The notes below the pieces were generated by a model. The model saw nothing but the letters and a program-made list of their open reading frames with translations. It had not been told where the DNA came from and did no database searches. Below, piece by piece: positions 6,741 through 14,802 of a DNA stretch of 16,153 nt (positions within the stretch are counted from its first letter, which is position 1; every line of letters begins with the position of its first letter). The stretch comes from Gammaproteobacteria bacterium (GTDB lineage Bacteria; Pseudomonadota; Gammaproteobacteria; J044). The position numbers and the translations under genes were made by a program. The DNA is taken from assembly GCA_003696465.1 (NCBI GenBank), contig RFHG01000042.1, positions 1 through 16,153 of the forward strand, read 5' to 3'.

Positions 6741-7613
6741 CTAATCGTTGCAGAAACGGTCGCGTGCCGCCTTGGCACGGCTGAAGATTTCCAGCAGGGT
6801 CTCGCCATCCCCCTGCTCGATGGCCTGCATCATCTCGTTCAGATCGGCCTGGTAGCGGGCGGTCATCTCGAGAATGGCATCGCGGTTGTGGATGCAGATG
6901 TCGCGCCACATCACGGGGTCGCTGGAGGCGATGCGGGTGAAGTCACGAAAACCGCCGGCCGCGTAACGGAAGATCTCGTCGTTGTCGCGCAAGCGTGCCA
7001 GACTGTCGACCAGACCGAAGGCAAGCATGTGCGGCAGGTGGGAGGTGGCGGCCAGCACCTCGTCGTGGTGGTGGACTTCCATCTCCTCGACCTCCGCCCC
7101 TGCTGCCTGCCACATCGCGCGTACCCGGGCCACGGCCTCGGGGGCAGTCTCCTCCACCGGTGTGAGGATCACTCTGCGGTTTGCATAAAGCTCCGGAAAG
7201 GCCGCCGCCACTCCGCTCTTCTCCGTACCGGCGATCGGATGGCCCGGCACGAAACCGGGCGGAATCCGGCCAAAGGCGGCCCGTGCATCATCCACCACAC
7301 ACTGCTTGGCACTGCCGCCATCGGTAATGATGGCATCGGGGTCGAGTCCGGGACGCATGGCCTCGAATACCTGACGCATGGCACCCAGCGGAACCGCGAC
7401 AAAGACCACATCGGCCCCGCTCACCGCCTCTGCGGCATCCAGGCTGTAACGATCGATGACCCCGAGCTCGACCGCCTCGCGCAGATGGGACGCGCGCCGG
7501 CTGCAACCGACGATCTCGCCGACGAAGCCGGCCTTGCGCAGAGCCAGAGCCAGCGAGCCGCCGATCAAACCAACGCCGAAGATGGCGAGCCTCCGGATGG
7601 GCGCATCACTCAT
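6741..7613 (-). CDS. tyrA: Prephenate / cyclohexadienyl dehydrogenase
   Basis: NAD(P)-dependent oxidative decarboxylation of prephenate (or arogenate) towards tyrosine. The 290-residue protein starts with a Rossmann fold carrying GVGLIGGS (13-20). It continues with TDGGSAKQ (97-104), GHPIAGTEKSG (124-134) and ATSHLPH (189-195), where His125 and His192 are the conserved active-site histidines of TyrA. The C-terminal helical dimerisation domain follows. There is no chorismate mutase or ACT domain. Its ATG overlaps the hisC stop as ATGA with GGAAGGTG upstream, so the two are translationally coupled. In Pseudomonas this protein is fused to AroA; here the genes are separate. Prephenate versus arogenate preference cannot be read from the sequence. 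Confidence 0.96.
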   Translation of the reverse strand: MSDAPIRRLAIFGVGLIGGSLALALRKAGFVGEIVGCSRRASHLREAVELGVIDRYSLDAAEAVSGADVVFVAVPLGAMRQVFEAMRPGLDPDAIITDGGSAKQCVVDDARAAFGRIPPGFVPGHPIAGTEKSGVAAAFPELYANRRVILTPVEETAPEAVARVRAMWQAAGAEVEEMEVHHHDEVLAATSHLPHMLAFGLVDSLARLRDNDEIFRYAAGGFRDFTRIASSDPVMWRDICIHNRDAILEMTARYQADLNEMMQAIEQGDGETLLEIFSRAKAARDRFCND

Positions 7614-8728
7614 GCCAGCACCTTCCCGAGCGCTTCAAGAAAGCGGGCGTTTTCGGCCTCGGTGCCCACGCTGACACGCAGATGACACGGCATGCCGTAA
7701 TTGGCCACCGGACGCACGATAACACCGGATTGCAGCAGGGCCTCGTATACCGGCCCGGCCTCCCGATCGAGTTCGAAGGTGAGAAAATTGCCTACCGAGG
7801 GGATCACCCGCAGGCCCATTGCCTCCAGACCAGTGGCAAGCTGTAGCAGCCCCTCGCTGTTGACCCTGCGGCTGCGCGCCAGGAATTCCTCGTCGTCCAG
7901 TGCCGCTTCGGCTGCTGCCTGCGCCGCACTGCTCACATTGAAAGGGTGCCTGACCCGGCTGATGACCTCGGCCAGCGCCGGCGCCGCCACGCCATAGCCC
8001 ACGCGCATCGCAGCCAGGCCGTAGATCTTGGAGAAGGTGCGCGTTACGACGAGATTGGGAAAGCGGGAAAGCCACGCCAGCCCGTCGGGGAAATCGGGCT
8101 CCTCGACATATTCGGTATAGGCCTCGTCAAGCACCACGATCACATGCTCCGGCAGGGCCTCGAGAAACGCCTCCAGAGCATCGCACGCAAGCCAGGTGCC
8201 GGTGGGATTGTTGGGGTTGGCAATGAACACCACACCGGTATGCGCGTCCACCAGCTCCGCCATGGCATCGAGGTCGTGGCCATAGGGCATTTCGGGGTGT
8301 TCGGGAGGCAGGGCCGCGGCCTCCCGCCCCTCGGCCCCCACCGCCAGGGTATAGATCGGGTACATGGCAAAGCTGTAGCGCGAATACACCGCATTGCGCC
8401 CGGGGCCAAGGAAGGTACGGGCCACCATGTCGATGACATCGCTTGAACCGGCGCCCAGGACAATTCCGTCGGCCTGCACGCCCAGGCGATCGGCAAGGCG
8501 ATGACGCAGGCGGAACCCGGCGTCATCCGGATAGCGATGGCTCTCGGCCAGCACCTCGCGGGCAGCCTCGATCCCCCTTGGACTCGGTCCCAGCGGATTT
8601 TCGTTGGAGGCGAGTTTCAGCGTGTCGGTTATTCCGAGTTCACGCTCCAGCTCTTCCATAGGCTTGCCGGGCTGATAGGGGCGGAGGCGCTGGATGCCGG
8701 GCATGGCCAGACGTGTGTAGTCGTTCAT
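7610..8728 (-). CDS. hisC: Histidinol-phosphate / aromatic aminotransferase
   Basis: A class I/II aminotransferase using pyridoxal phosphate. The 372-residue protein has the HisC family N-terminus (KLASNENPLGPSP, 38-50), NPNNPTG (171-177), DEAYTEY (201-207), the PLP-binding Lys234 in TFSKIYGLAAMRVGYG, and RVSVG (351-355), whose Arg351 should hold the substrate carboxylate. In this operon position the homologue (HisHb in Pseudomonas) is thought to act broadly, transaminating phenylpyruvate and 4-hydroxyphenylpyruvate as well as imidazole-acetol phosphate. That fits its place between pheA and tyrA. The ATG at 8728 is chosen over a longer frame, because upstream residues have no family resemblance and pheA ends eight bases before. 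The ribosome-binding site is weak; the stop overlaps tyrA. Confidence 0.95.
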   Translation of the reverse strand: MNDYTRLAMPGIQRLRPYQPGKPMEELERELGITDTLKLASNENPLGPSPRGIEAAREVLAESHRYPDDAGFRLRHRLADRLGVQADGIVLGAGSSDVIDMVARTFLGPGRNAVYSRYSFAMYPIYTLAVGAEGREAAALPPEHPEMPYGHDLDAMAELVDAHTGVVFIANPNNPTGTWLACDALEAFLEALPEHVIVVLDEAYTEYVEEPDFPDGLAWLSRFPNLVVTRTFSKIYGLAAMRVGYGVAAPALAEVISRVRHPFNVSSAAQAAAEAALDDEEFLARSRRVNSEGLLQLATGLEAMGLRVIPSVGNFLTFELDREAGPVYEALLQSGVIVRPVANYGMPCHLRVSVGTEAENARFLEALGKVLA

Positions 8729-8736
8729 GGTCGGTC

Positions 8737-9840
8737 TCACAGGACGGCGCGCGGATAGGAACCCAGCACCTTGAACAGTTCGGCCTCGGCCTCCAGGCCG
8801 GCGAGCGCCTCGCGCACGCCCTCTTCCTCCTGATGGCCGAGGATGTCGAGGAAAAAGACATATTCCCAGTTGACGCAATGCGAGGGGCGCGACTCGATGC
8901 GGGTCATGCTCACGCCCTGCTCGGCCAGCGGCTTGAGCAGGCGATACAGCGAACCGGGCCGATTCGCCGCCGAGACCAGCAGCGAGGTCTTGTCGTAGCC
9001 GGACGGCGGCACCTCCTGTCGGCCGATGACCAGAAAACGCGTAGTGTTCTCCGGGTGGTCCTCGATGTTTGCTGCGAGGATATTCAGATCATAGAGTTCG
9101 GCCGCGGCCTCGCCGGCAATGGCCGCGCTGCCCGGTTCTTCCGCGGCCACACGGGCGGCCTCGGCATTGCTGCTGACCGGAATCCGTTCGACACCGGTCA
9201 GATGCGCATCCAGCCATTCGCGGCACTGGGCCAGCGACTGCTGATGGGCATAGACCCGCTCGATATCGTCCAGTGACTGGCTCCGCGCGAGCAGATGGTG
9301 GTGAATGCGCAGCTCCACCTCGCCACAGACCTTGAGCGGCGACTGCAGGAACATGTCCAGGGTATGTGTGATGACACCCTCGGTCGAGTTCTCGATCGGC
9401 ACCACGCCATAGTTGCAGGCACCGGCCTCGACTTCGCGGAACACCTCGTCGATGGCACCCTGCGCGCGGGTACGCACGGAGTGGCCAAAGTGCTTGAGGG
9501 CAGCGGCCTGGGTAAAGGTTCCTGCCGGCCCCAGGTAGGCCACCGTGAGCGGGCGCTCCAGGGCCAGACAGGCCGACATGATCTCGCGGAACAGGCGCGC
9601 CATTTCCTCATCCGGCAGCGGGCCCGGATTGGCACTCATCACCTGGCGCAGAACCTGCGCTTCGCGTTCGGGCCGATAAAAGGCCACCTCGCCTTCGTCA
9701 CCGTTCGTCTGCTTGATATGTGCCACTTCCTGGGCCAGCTCGGCGCGGCGGCTGATGAGTTTCAGCAGCTCGGCATCGACCGCGTCGATCTGCTCGCGGA
9801 TCTGCGAGAGCTGGCCGGCTTCGTCGGTGCTGTCGGTCAT
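8737..9840 (-). CDS. pheA: Bifunctional chorismate mutase / prephenate dehydratase
   Basis: The P-protein, converting chorismate to prephenate and then phenylpyruvate for phenylalanine synthesis. The 367 residues hold three domains. An AroQ chorismate mutase helix bundle (about 10-95) begins IREQIDAVDAELLKLISRRAELA. Prephenate dehydratase (about 98-275) shows AYLGPAGTFT (101-110), VPIENSTEG and the catalytic TTRF (266-269). A C-terminal ACT domain (about 284-362) carries ESRPS (316-320), the phenylalanine-binding signature, so feedback inhibition is expected. Length matches the Pseudomonas enzyme. The ATG at 9840 follows an AGGAA that overlaps the serA stop, 13 nt away. hisC starts eight bases after its stop. 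Confidence 0.97.
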   Translation of the reverse strand: MTDSTDEAGQLSQIREQIDAVDAELLKLISRRAELAQEVAHIKQTNGDEGEVAFYRPEREAQVLRQVMSANPGPLPDEEMARLFREIMSACLALERPLTVAYLGPAGTFTQAAALKHFGHSVRTRAQGAIDEVFREVEAGACNYGVVPIENSTEGVITHTLDMFLQSPLKVCGEVELRIHHHLLARSQSLDDIERVYAHQQSLAQCREWLDAHLTGVERIPVSSNAEAARVAAEEPGSAAIAGEAAAELYDLNILAANIEDHPENTTRFLVIGRQEVPPSGYDKTSLLVSAANRPGSLYRLLKPLAEQGVSMTRIESRPSHCVNWEYVFFLDILGHQEEEGVREALAGLEAEAELFKVLGSYPRAVL

Positions 9841-9853
9841 CGGCTGTCGTTTC

Positions 9854-11017
9854 CTACAGGAGCCTGACCCGCAACACGCCGTCGATGGCCTGCATCTGCT
9901 CCACGCAGGCCTCGTCCAGCGGGTTGTCGACATCGACCAGGGTATAGGCGATCTCGCCGCGGGATTCGTTGACCATGTGCGCGATGTTGATGCCGTTGCT
10001 GCCCAGAATATGCGACACCTGCGCAACCAGATCCGGCATGTTGCGATTGACGATGGCAAGGCGCTGAGCGCCGCTGCGTGGCATGCTGACCTCGGGGAAG
10101 TTCACGGAATTGCGGATCTCGCCATGCTCAAGGTAGGCACGCAGCTCCTCCACCACCATGACTGCACAGTTCTCCTCGGCCTCCACCGTAGAGGCACCCA
10201 GGTGCGGCAGGGCGATAACGCGCGGGTGATCCAGCGTCTGCGGCGAGGGGAAGTCGGTGACATAGGCCCGAAGCCGTTCTTCGCGCAGGGCCTCCAGTAC
10301 CGCCTCGTCATCGACGATACCGTCCCGGGCGAAATTGAGTACCACGGCATCGGGCTTCATCAGGCGGATGCGCTCGGCATTGATCATGTGACGCGTGCCT
10401 TCCACCAGCGGCACATGAAAGCTGACGAAGTCGCAGCGGCTGAGCAGGTCGTCCACGCTCAGCGCCTGCTCCACACTGGCGGAGAGCTGCCAGGCGCTCC
10501 TGACCGTGATCTGGGGATCATAGCCGATTACCCGCATGCCAAGCGCCACCGCGGCATTCGCCACCCTGACGCCGATTGCCCCCAGGCCGATGACGCCCAG
10601 GGTACGGCCCGGCAGCTCGAAACCGACAAACTGCTTCTTGCCGGCCTCCACCTGACGATGAATCTCCTCCTCGCCGCCCTTGAGCCCACGGACGTATTCG
10701 CGTGCGGCACAGAGGTTGCGGGCCGCCAGCAGCATGCCGGCCACCACCAGTTCCTTCACCGCATTGGCGTTGGCCCCGGGGGCATTGAACACGCACACGC
10801 CGCGCTCGGTCATGCGCTGCACCGGGATGTTGTTCACCCCGGCGCCGGCTCTTCCGATGGCCAGCACGGTATCCGGGATCTCCATCTCGTGCATGTTGTG
10901 CGAGCGCACCAGAATGGCATCGGGATGGGCCATCTCGGATGCCACCTCGTACAGTTCCCGCGGCAACAATTCCAGACCACGGGGCGAGATGTTGTTCAGG
11001 GTCAGGATCTTGAACAT
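9854..11017 (-). CDS. serA: D-3-phosphoglycerate dehydrogenase, short ACT type
   Basis: Oxidises 3-phosphoglycerate with NAD+, the first step of serine synthesis; SerC, encoded just before it, performs the second step. The 387 residues show a substrate domain, a Rossmann domain with GLGAIG (144-149) and Asp167 for NAD, and an ACT domain (about 318-387) likely binding serine. Arg231 (NFARDGIVD) and His272 (PHLGAST) are the expected catalytic residues. The glutamate that normally completes the triad (E. coli DVFPTEP) is not there: the matching stretch is YVTDFPSPQTL (252-262). This DFP form is, as I recall, a recognised subfamily of serC-linked enzymes, so it is probably active. The ATG at 11017 lies five bases after serC with GGGTGAG upstream. 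A gene here is not part of the classic Pseudomonas supraoperon. Confidence 0.9.
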   Translation of the reverse strand: MFKILTLNNISPRGLELLPRELYEVASEMAHPDAILVRSHNMHEMEIPDTVLAIGRAGAGVNNIPVQRMTERGVCVFNAPGANANAVKELVVAGMLLAARNLCAAREYVRGLKGGEEEIHRQVEAGKKQFVGFELPGRTLGVIGLGAIGVRVANAAVALGMRVIGYDPQITVRSAWQLSASVEQALSVDDLLSRCDFVSFHVPLVEGTRHMINAERIRLMKPDAVVLNFARDGIVDDEAVLEALREERLRAYVTDFPSPQTLDHPRVIALPHLGASTVEAEENCAVMVVEELRAYLEHGEIRNSVNFPEVSMPRSGAQRLAIVNRNMPDLVAQVSHILGSNGINIAHMVNESRGEIAYTLVDVDNPLDEACVEQMQAIDGVLRVRLL

Positions 11018-11022
11018 GCCGC

Positions 11023-12105
11023 TCACCCGTGGCGATTTTCGAAGTCCGCCATGAAGGCGATCAGGGCATCCACCCCTTCCTCCGGCATGGCATTGTAGAT
11101 GCTGGCGCGCATGCCGCCCACGGAGCGATGCCCCTTCAGGGTCACCAGGCCCGCCTCCTTCGCCTCGGAAAGGAACAGCGGGTCCAGTTCCGGGTCGGCC
11201 AGCGTAAACGGCACGTTCATCCACGAGCGGCAGTCGGGGTCGACCGGATTGCTGTAGAACTCGGAGGCATCGATGGCGGCATACAGCTTTTCCGCCTTGC
11301 GCCGGTTGATCTCGGCCATGGCCTCCAGCCCGCCCCTGCGCTTGAGCCACTGGAATACGAGCCCGGCCAGATACCAGCTGTAGGTGGGTGGCGTGTTGTA
11401 CATGGAGCCGGCATCGGCATGTACCTTGTAATCGAACATGGTGGGCGTACCCGGCAGGGGCTCGCCCATCAGGTCCTCGCGCACGATGACAATAGTCAGA
11501 CCGGCAGGCCCGATGTTCTTCTGGGCACCGGCATAGATCACGCCAAAACGTGACACATCGATCGGCCGGGAGAGAATGGTGGACGACATGTCGGCCACCA
11601 GCGGCACATCCCCGGTGTCGGGTACCCAGTGGAACTCGACCCCGCCAATGGTCTCGTTGGGGGTGTAGTGCACATAGGCCGCATCGGGATCAAGCTGCCA
11701 CTCACTGATGGGCGGAATGGTGGTGAAGTTGCTGTCTTCGGAACTCGCGGCAACGTTCACGTCGGCATAACGCCTGGCCTCGGCAATGGCCTTTTTCGAC
11801 CAGGCACCGGTGTTGATGTAGTCCGCCCTGCCACGCCCCCTGAGCAGGTTCATCGGCACCATCGCAAACTGGCTGCTTGCACCGCCCTGCAGGAACAGCA
11901 CGCGGTAGTTTTCGGGAATGCCCATCAGCTCCCGCAGGTCGGCTTCCGCCTGCTCGGCAATGGACATGAACTCCTTGCCGCGGTGGCTCATTTCCATGAC
12001 CGACATGCCGGCGCCATGCCAGTCAAGCATCTCGTCACGGGCCTGTTCGAGCACCTCTGTCGGCAGGGCGGCAGGGCCGGCACTGAAGTTGTATACGCGT
12101 GTCAT
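11023..12105 (-). CDS. serC: Phosphoserine aminotransferase
   Basis: Transaminates 3-phosphohydroxypyruvate to phosphoserine, and also works in pyridoxal phosphate synthesis (PdxF role). The 360-residue protein begins NFSAGPAALP, the class V aminotransferase SerC signature. It continues with FLQGGASSQFAMVPMNL and the PLP-binding Lys196 in YAGAQKNIGPAG, and ends with RASIYNAMPEEGV. E. coli SerC has 362 residues. Its ATG overlaps the gyrA stop by ATGA, with GGGGGAAG inside the gyrA end as ribosome-binding site. Translation is therefore likely coupled to gyrA. The short-type serA follows after five bases. Confidence 0.98.
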   Translation of the reverse strand: MTRVYNFSAGPAALPTEVLEQARDEMLDWHGAGMSVMEMSHRGKEFMSIAEQAEADLRELMGIPENYRVLFLQGGASSQFAMVPMNLLRGRGRADYINTGAWSKKAIAEARRYADVNVAASSEDSNFTTIPPISEWQLDPDAAYVHYTPNETIGGVEFHWVPDTGDVPLVADMSSTILSRPIDVSRFGVIYAGAQKNIGPAGLTIVIVREDLMGEPLPGTPTMFDYKVHADAGSMYNTPPTYSWYLAGLVFQWLKRRGGLEAMAEINRRKAEKLYAAIDASEFYSNPVDPDCRSWMNVPFTLADPELDPLFLSEAKEAGLVTLKGHRSVGGMRASIYNAMPEEGVDALIAFMADFENRHG

Positions 12106-14672
12106 TCGCTGTCTTCCCCCTGTTGTTCCTGCGCATCGGGGTCCTCGTCGTCAAGGCGATCGATGCGCTCGACCTCCACCAGCTTTTCGTCACCCGAGAG
12201 GCGGATCAGCATCACCCCCTGCGTGTTGCGCCCGAGGCGGGAGATATCGGCCACCGGCGTGCGTACCAGCGTGCCGCCATCGGTAATGAGCATGATCTCG
12301 TCCTCTTCTTCCACCTGCACGGCGGAGACCAGTGGTCCGTTGCGACCGCGGGTCTGGATGGCGATGACGCCCTGCCCCCCGCGGCGGTGACGCGGGAATT
12401 CATCCACCGGCGTGCGCTTGCCGTAGCCGTTCTCGGTGGCGAGCAGGATGTCGCCGTCGCGTACCACCACCAGCGAACGCACTTCAACACCATCTCCGAG
12501 CCGAATGCCGCGCACGCCCGCGGCCGTACGACCCATGGCGCGCACTTCGGACTCGTTGAAACGCACCGCCTTGCCCTCGCTGGTAAACAGCATCACATCG
12601 CGTTCGCCATCGGTCAGCGCAACATCGATGAGCTGATCGCCCTCGCGCAGCTCGATGGCAATGATGCCGGTGCTGCGCGGACGCGAGAAGGCGGAAAGCG
12701 GCGTCTTCTTGACCGTGCCGCTGCGGGTGGCGAAGAACAGGTAGCTGCCCTCGTCGTATTCACGAATCGGCATCACGGCGGTGATGCGCTCGTCCTCCTC
12801 CAGCGGCAGCAGGTTGACGATCGGCTTGCCGCGCGAATTGCGCCCGGCCTGCGGCAGCTCGTAGACCTTGAGCCAGTACAGTCGCCCGCGGGTCGAGAAG
12901 CACAGCAGGGTGTCGTGGGTACGGGCAACAAAGAGCTTGTCGATGAAATCCTCGTCCTTCATGCGGGTGGCGGCCTTGCCGCGGCCACCCCGGCGCTGGG
13001 CCCGGTATTCATCAAGCGGCTGCGACTTGGCATAGCCCGCGTGCGACAGGGTGACCACCACCTCCTCGTCGGGGATCAGATCTTCCAGCGTGAGATCCTG
13101 GTGGGTGGTCTGGATCTCGGTGCGCCGCTCGTCACCATACTGGTCGCGGATCTCGATCAGTTCGTCGCGAATCACGCGACGCAGCTCGTCCGGGTCGGCC
13201 AGGATATTGAGCAGGTATTCGATGCGGTCGAGCAGTTCCTTGAATTCGTCGAGGATCTTGTCCTGTTCCAGACCGGTCAGGCGATGCAGGCGCAGGTCGA
13301 GGATGGCCTGGGCCTGGGCATCGGAAAGATGGTAACCGTCCTCCAGACGCCCAAACTCTGGCGCCAGGTCCTCCGGCCGGGAGGCCTGCGCACCGGCGCG
13401 TTCCAGCATGGCGTCCACCGAACCCGGCGTCCACGCCCGGGCCATCAGTCCCGCCTTGGCTTCGGCCGGCGTGGGCGAGGTCTTGATCAGCTCGATCACC
13501 TCGTCGATGTTGGCAAGGGCGACGGCCAGCCCTTCCAGCACATGGGCACGGGCACGGGCCTTGCGCAACTCGAAGATGGTGCGTCGGGTCACCACCTCGC
13601 GCCGATGGCGCAGGAAGGCCTCGAGGGTCTGCTTGAGGTTGAGCAGCCGCGGCTGCCCCTCCACCAGCGCCACCATGTTGATGCCGAACACGCTCTGCAT
13701 CTGGGTGTGCTGGAACAGGTTGTTGAGCACCACCTCGGCCACCTCGCCGCGCTTGAGCTCGATGACCATGCGCATCCCGTCCTTGTCGGATTCGTCGCGC
13801 AGCTCGCTGATGCCTTCCAGTTTTTTCTCGCGCACCAGCTCGGCAATCTTCTCCAGCAGACGGGCCTTGTTGACCTGATACGGAAGCTCGGTGACGACAA
13901 TGCGCTCGCGCCCGCTGTCCTCCCGCTCGATCTCGGTGCGGGCACGCACATAGATACGACCACGACCGGTGTGATAGGCCTCGTGGATGCCGCGCGCACC
14001 ATTGATGATGCCTGCGGTGGGGAAGTCGGGGCCGGGGAGGTGCTGCATCAGCCCGGCGATGTCGATCTCCTCGTCCTCGAGCAAGGCGAGGGTGGCATTG
14101 ATCACCTCGGTGAGGTTGTGCGGCGGGATATTGGTGGCCATGCCCACCGCGATACCGGCCGAGCCATTGACCAGCAGATTGGGGAAACGCGTGGGGAAGA
14201 CCGCGGGTTCCTTCTCGGAACCATCGTAGTTGGGCACGAAATCGACGGTTTCCTTGTCGATATCGGCCAGCAGCTCGTGGGCGATGCGCGCCATGCGGAC
14301 CTCGGTATACCGCATGGCGGCGGCTGCATCACCGTCCACCGAGCCGAAGTTGCCCTGGCCGTCGATCAGCGGATAGCGCATGGAAAAGGGCTGCGCCATG
14401 CGCACGATGGTGTCATACACCGCCGAATCGCCATGCGGATGGTATTTACCGATGACGTCACCGACAATACGGGCCGACTTCTTGTAGGGCTTGTTCCAGT
14501 CGTTGCCGAGCTCGCTCATGGCGTAGAGCACGCGCCGATGCACCGGCTTGAGGCCATCGCGCACATCCGGCAGGGCCCTGCCGATGATGACGCTCATGGC
14601 GTAGTCGAGATACGACTTGCGCATCTCGTCCTCGAGGTTGATGGTATTCAGTTCTTTTGCGAACTCGGCCAT
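12102..14672 (-). CDS. gyrA: DNA gyrase subunit A
   Basis: The DNA-cleaving and religating subunit of gyrase, which with GyrB adds negative supercoils. The 856-residue protein contains the quinolone-resistance region HPHGDSAVYDTIV with Ser83 and Asp87 at exactly E. coli numbering (unmutated). The catalytic Tyr122 is in AAMRYTEVRMARI. The GyrA box QRRGGRG (559-565) separates gyrase from topoisomerase IV ParC. A six-bladed C-terminal DNA-wrapping domain (about 530-830) and an acidic tail DDEDPDAQEQQGEDSE follow. Length is close to E. coli's 875. The ATG at 14672 follows AAGGGA; an upstream in-frame start at 14726 is rejected. It overlaps serC by ATGA and has its own promoter candidate in the 130-nt gap after mtnA. 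Confidence 0.99.
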   Translation of the reverse strand: MAEFAKELNTINLEDEMRKSYLDYAMSVIIGRALPDVRDGLKPVHRRVLYAMSELGNDWNKPYKKSARIVGDVIGKYHPHGDSAVYDTIVRMAQPFSMRYPLIDGQGNFGSVDGDAAAAMRYTEVRMARIAHELLADIDKETVDFVPNYDGSEKEPAVFPTRFPNLLVNGSAGIAVGMATNIPPHNLTEVINATLALLEDEEIDIAGLMQHLPGPDFPTAGIINGARGIHEAYHTGRGRIYVRARTEIEREDSGRERIVVTELPYQVNKARLLEKIAELVREKKLEGISELRDESDKDGMRMVIELKRGEVAEVVLNNLFQHTQMQSVFGINMVALVEGQPRLLNLKQTLEAFLRHRREVVTRRTIFELRKARARAHVLEGLAVALANIDEVIELIKTSPTPAEAKAGLMARAWTPGSVDAMLERAGAQASRPEDLAPEFGRLEDGYHLSDAQAQAILDLRLHRLTGLEQDKILDEFKELLDRIEYLLNILADPDELRRVIRDELIEIRDQYGDERRTEIQTTHQDLTLEDLIPDEEVVVTLSHAGYAKSQPLDEYRAQRRGGRGKAATRMKDEDFIDKLFVARTHDTLLCFSTRGRLYWLKVYELPQAGRNSRGKPIVNLLPLEEDERITAVMPIREYDEGSYLFFATRSGTVKKTPLSAFSRPRSTGIIAIELREGDQLIDVALTDGERDVMLFTSEGKAVRFNESEVRAMGRTAAGVRGIRLGDGVEVRSLVVVRDGDILLATENGYGKRTPVDEFPRHRRGGQGVIAIQTRGRNGPLVSAVQVEEEDEIMLITDGGTLVRTPVADISRLGRNTQGVMLIRLSGDEKLVEVERIDRLDDEDPDAQEQQGEDSE

Positions 14673-14709
14673 GGAATCCCTTGAAAAATGCGTCGAATCG
14701 AAAGGCCGA

Positions 14710-14739
14710 ATGATAACACAGGCCAACCCCGACCGTCAT
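14710..14739 (-). promoter_or_regulatory. Candidate gyrA promoter
   Basis: On the minus strand ATGACG (14739-14734) and TATCAT (14715-14710, 5/6 to TATAAT) are separated by 18 bp. The -10 lies 38 bp before the gyrA ATG, giving a leader of about 30 nt. GGCC occurs on both sides of the -10 (14724-14721 and 14707-14704), and GTCA-CCA-TGAC overlaps the -35. I see no convincing terminator for mtnA in the same 130-nt gap. Confidence 0.5.
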
Positions 14740-14802
14740 GGTGACATGGGGGGCATCTATCCATGAAAAACAATAACTTGGGAAAGAGTCGCCTGACGGT
14801 TT

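Noticed and set aside
5416..6744. Plus-strand open frame of 442 codons opposite aroA
   Set aside because: An antisense shadow of aroA with no domain similarity or ribosome-binding site.
12099..14684. Plus-strand open frame of 861 codons opposite gyrA
   Set aside because: It mirrors gyrA almost end to end, has no recognisable domain and is rich in His/Gln/Leu as expected for the antisense of a GC-rich gene. gyrA itself is unambiguous.
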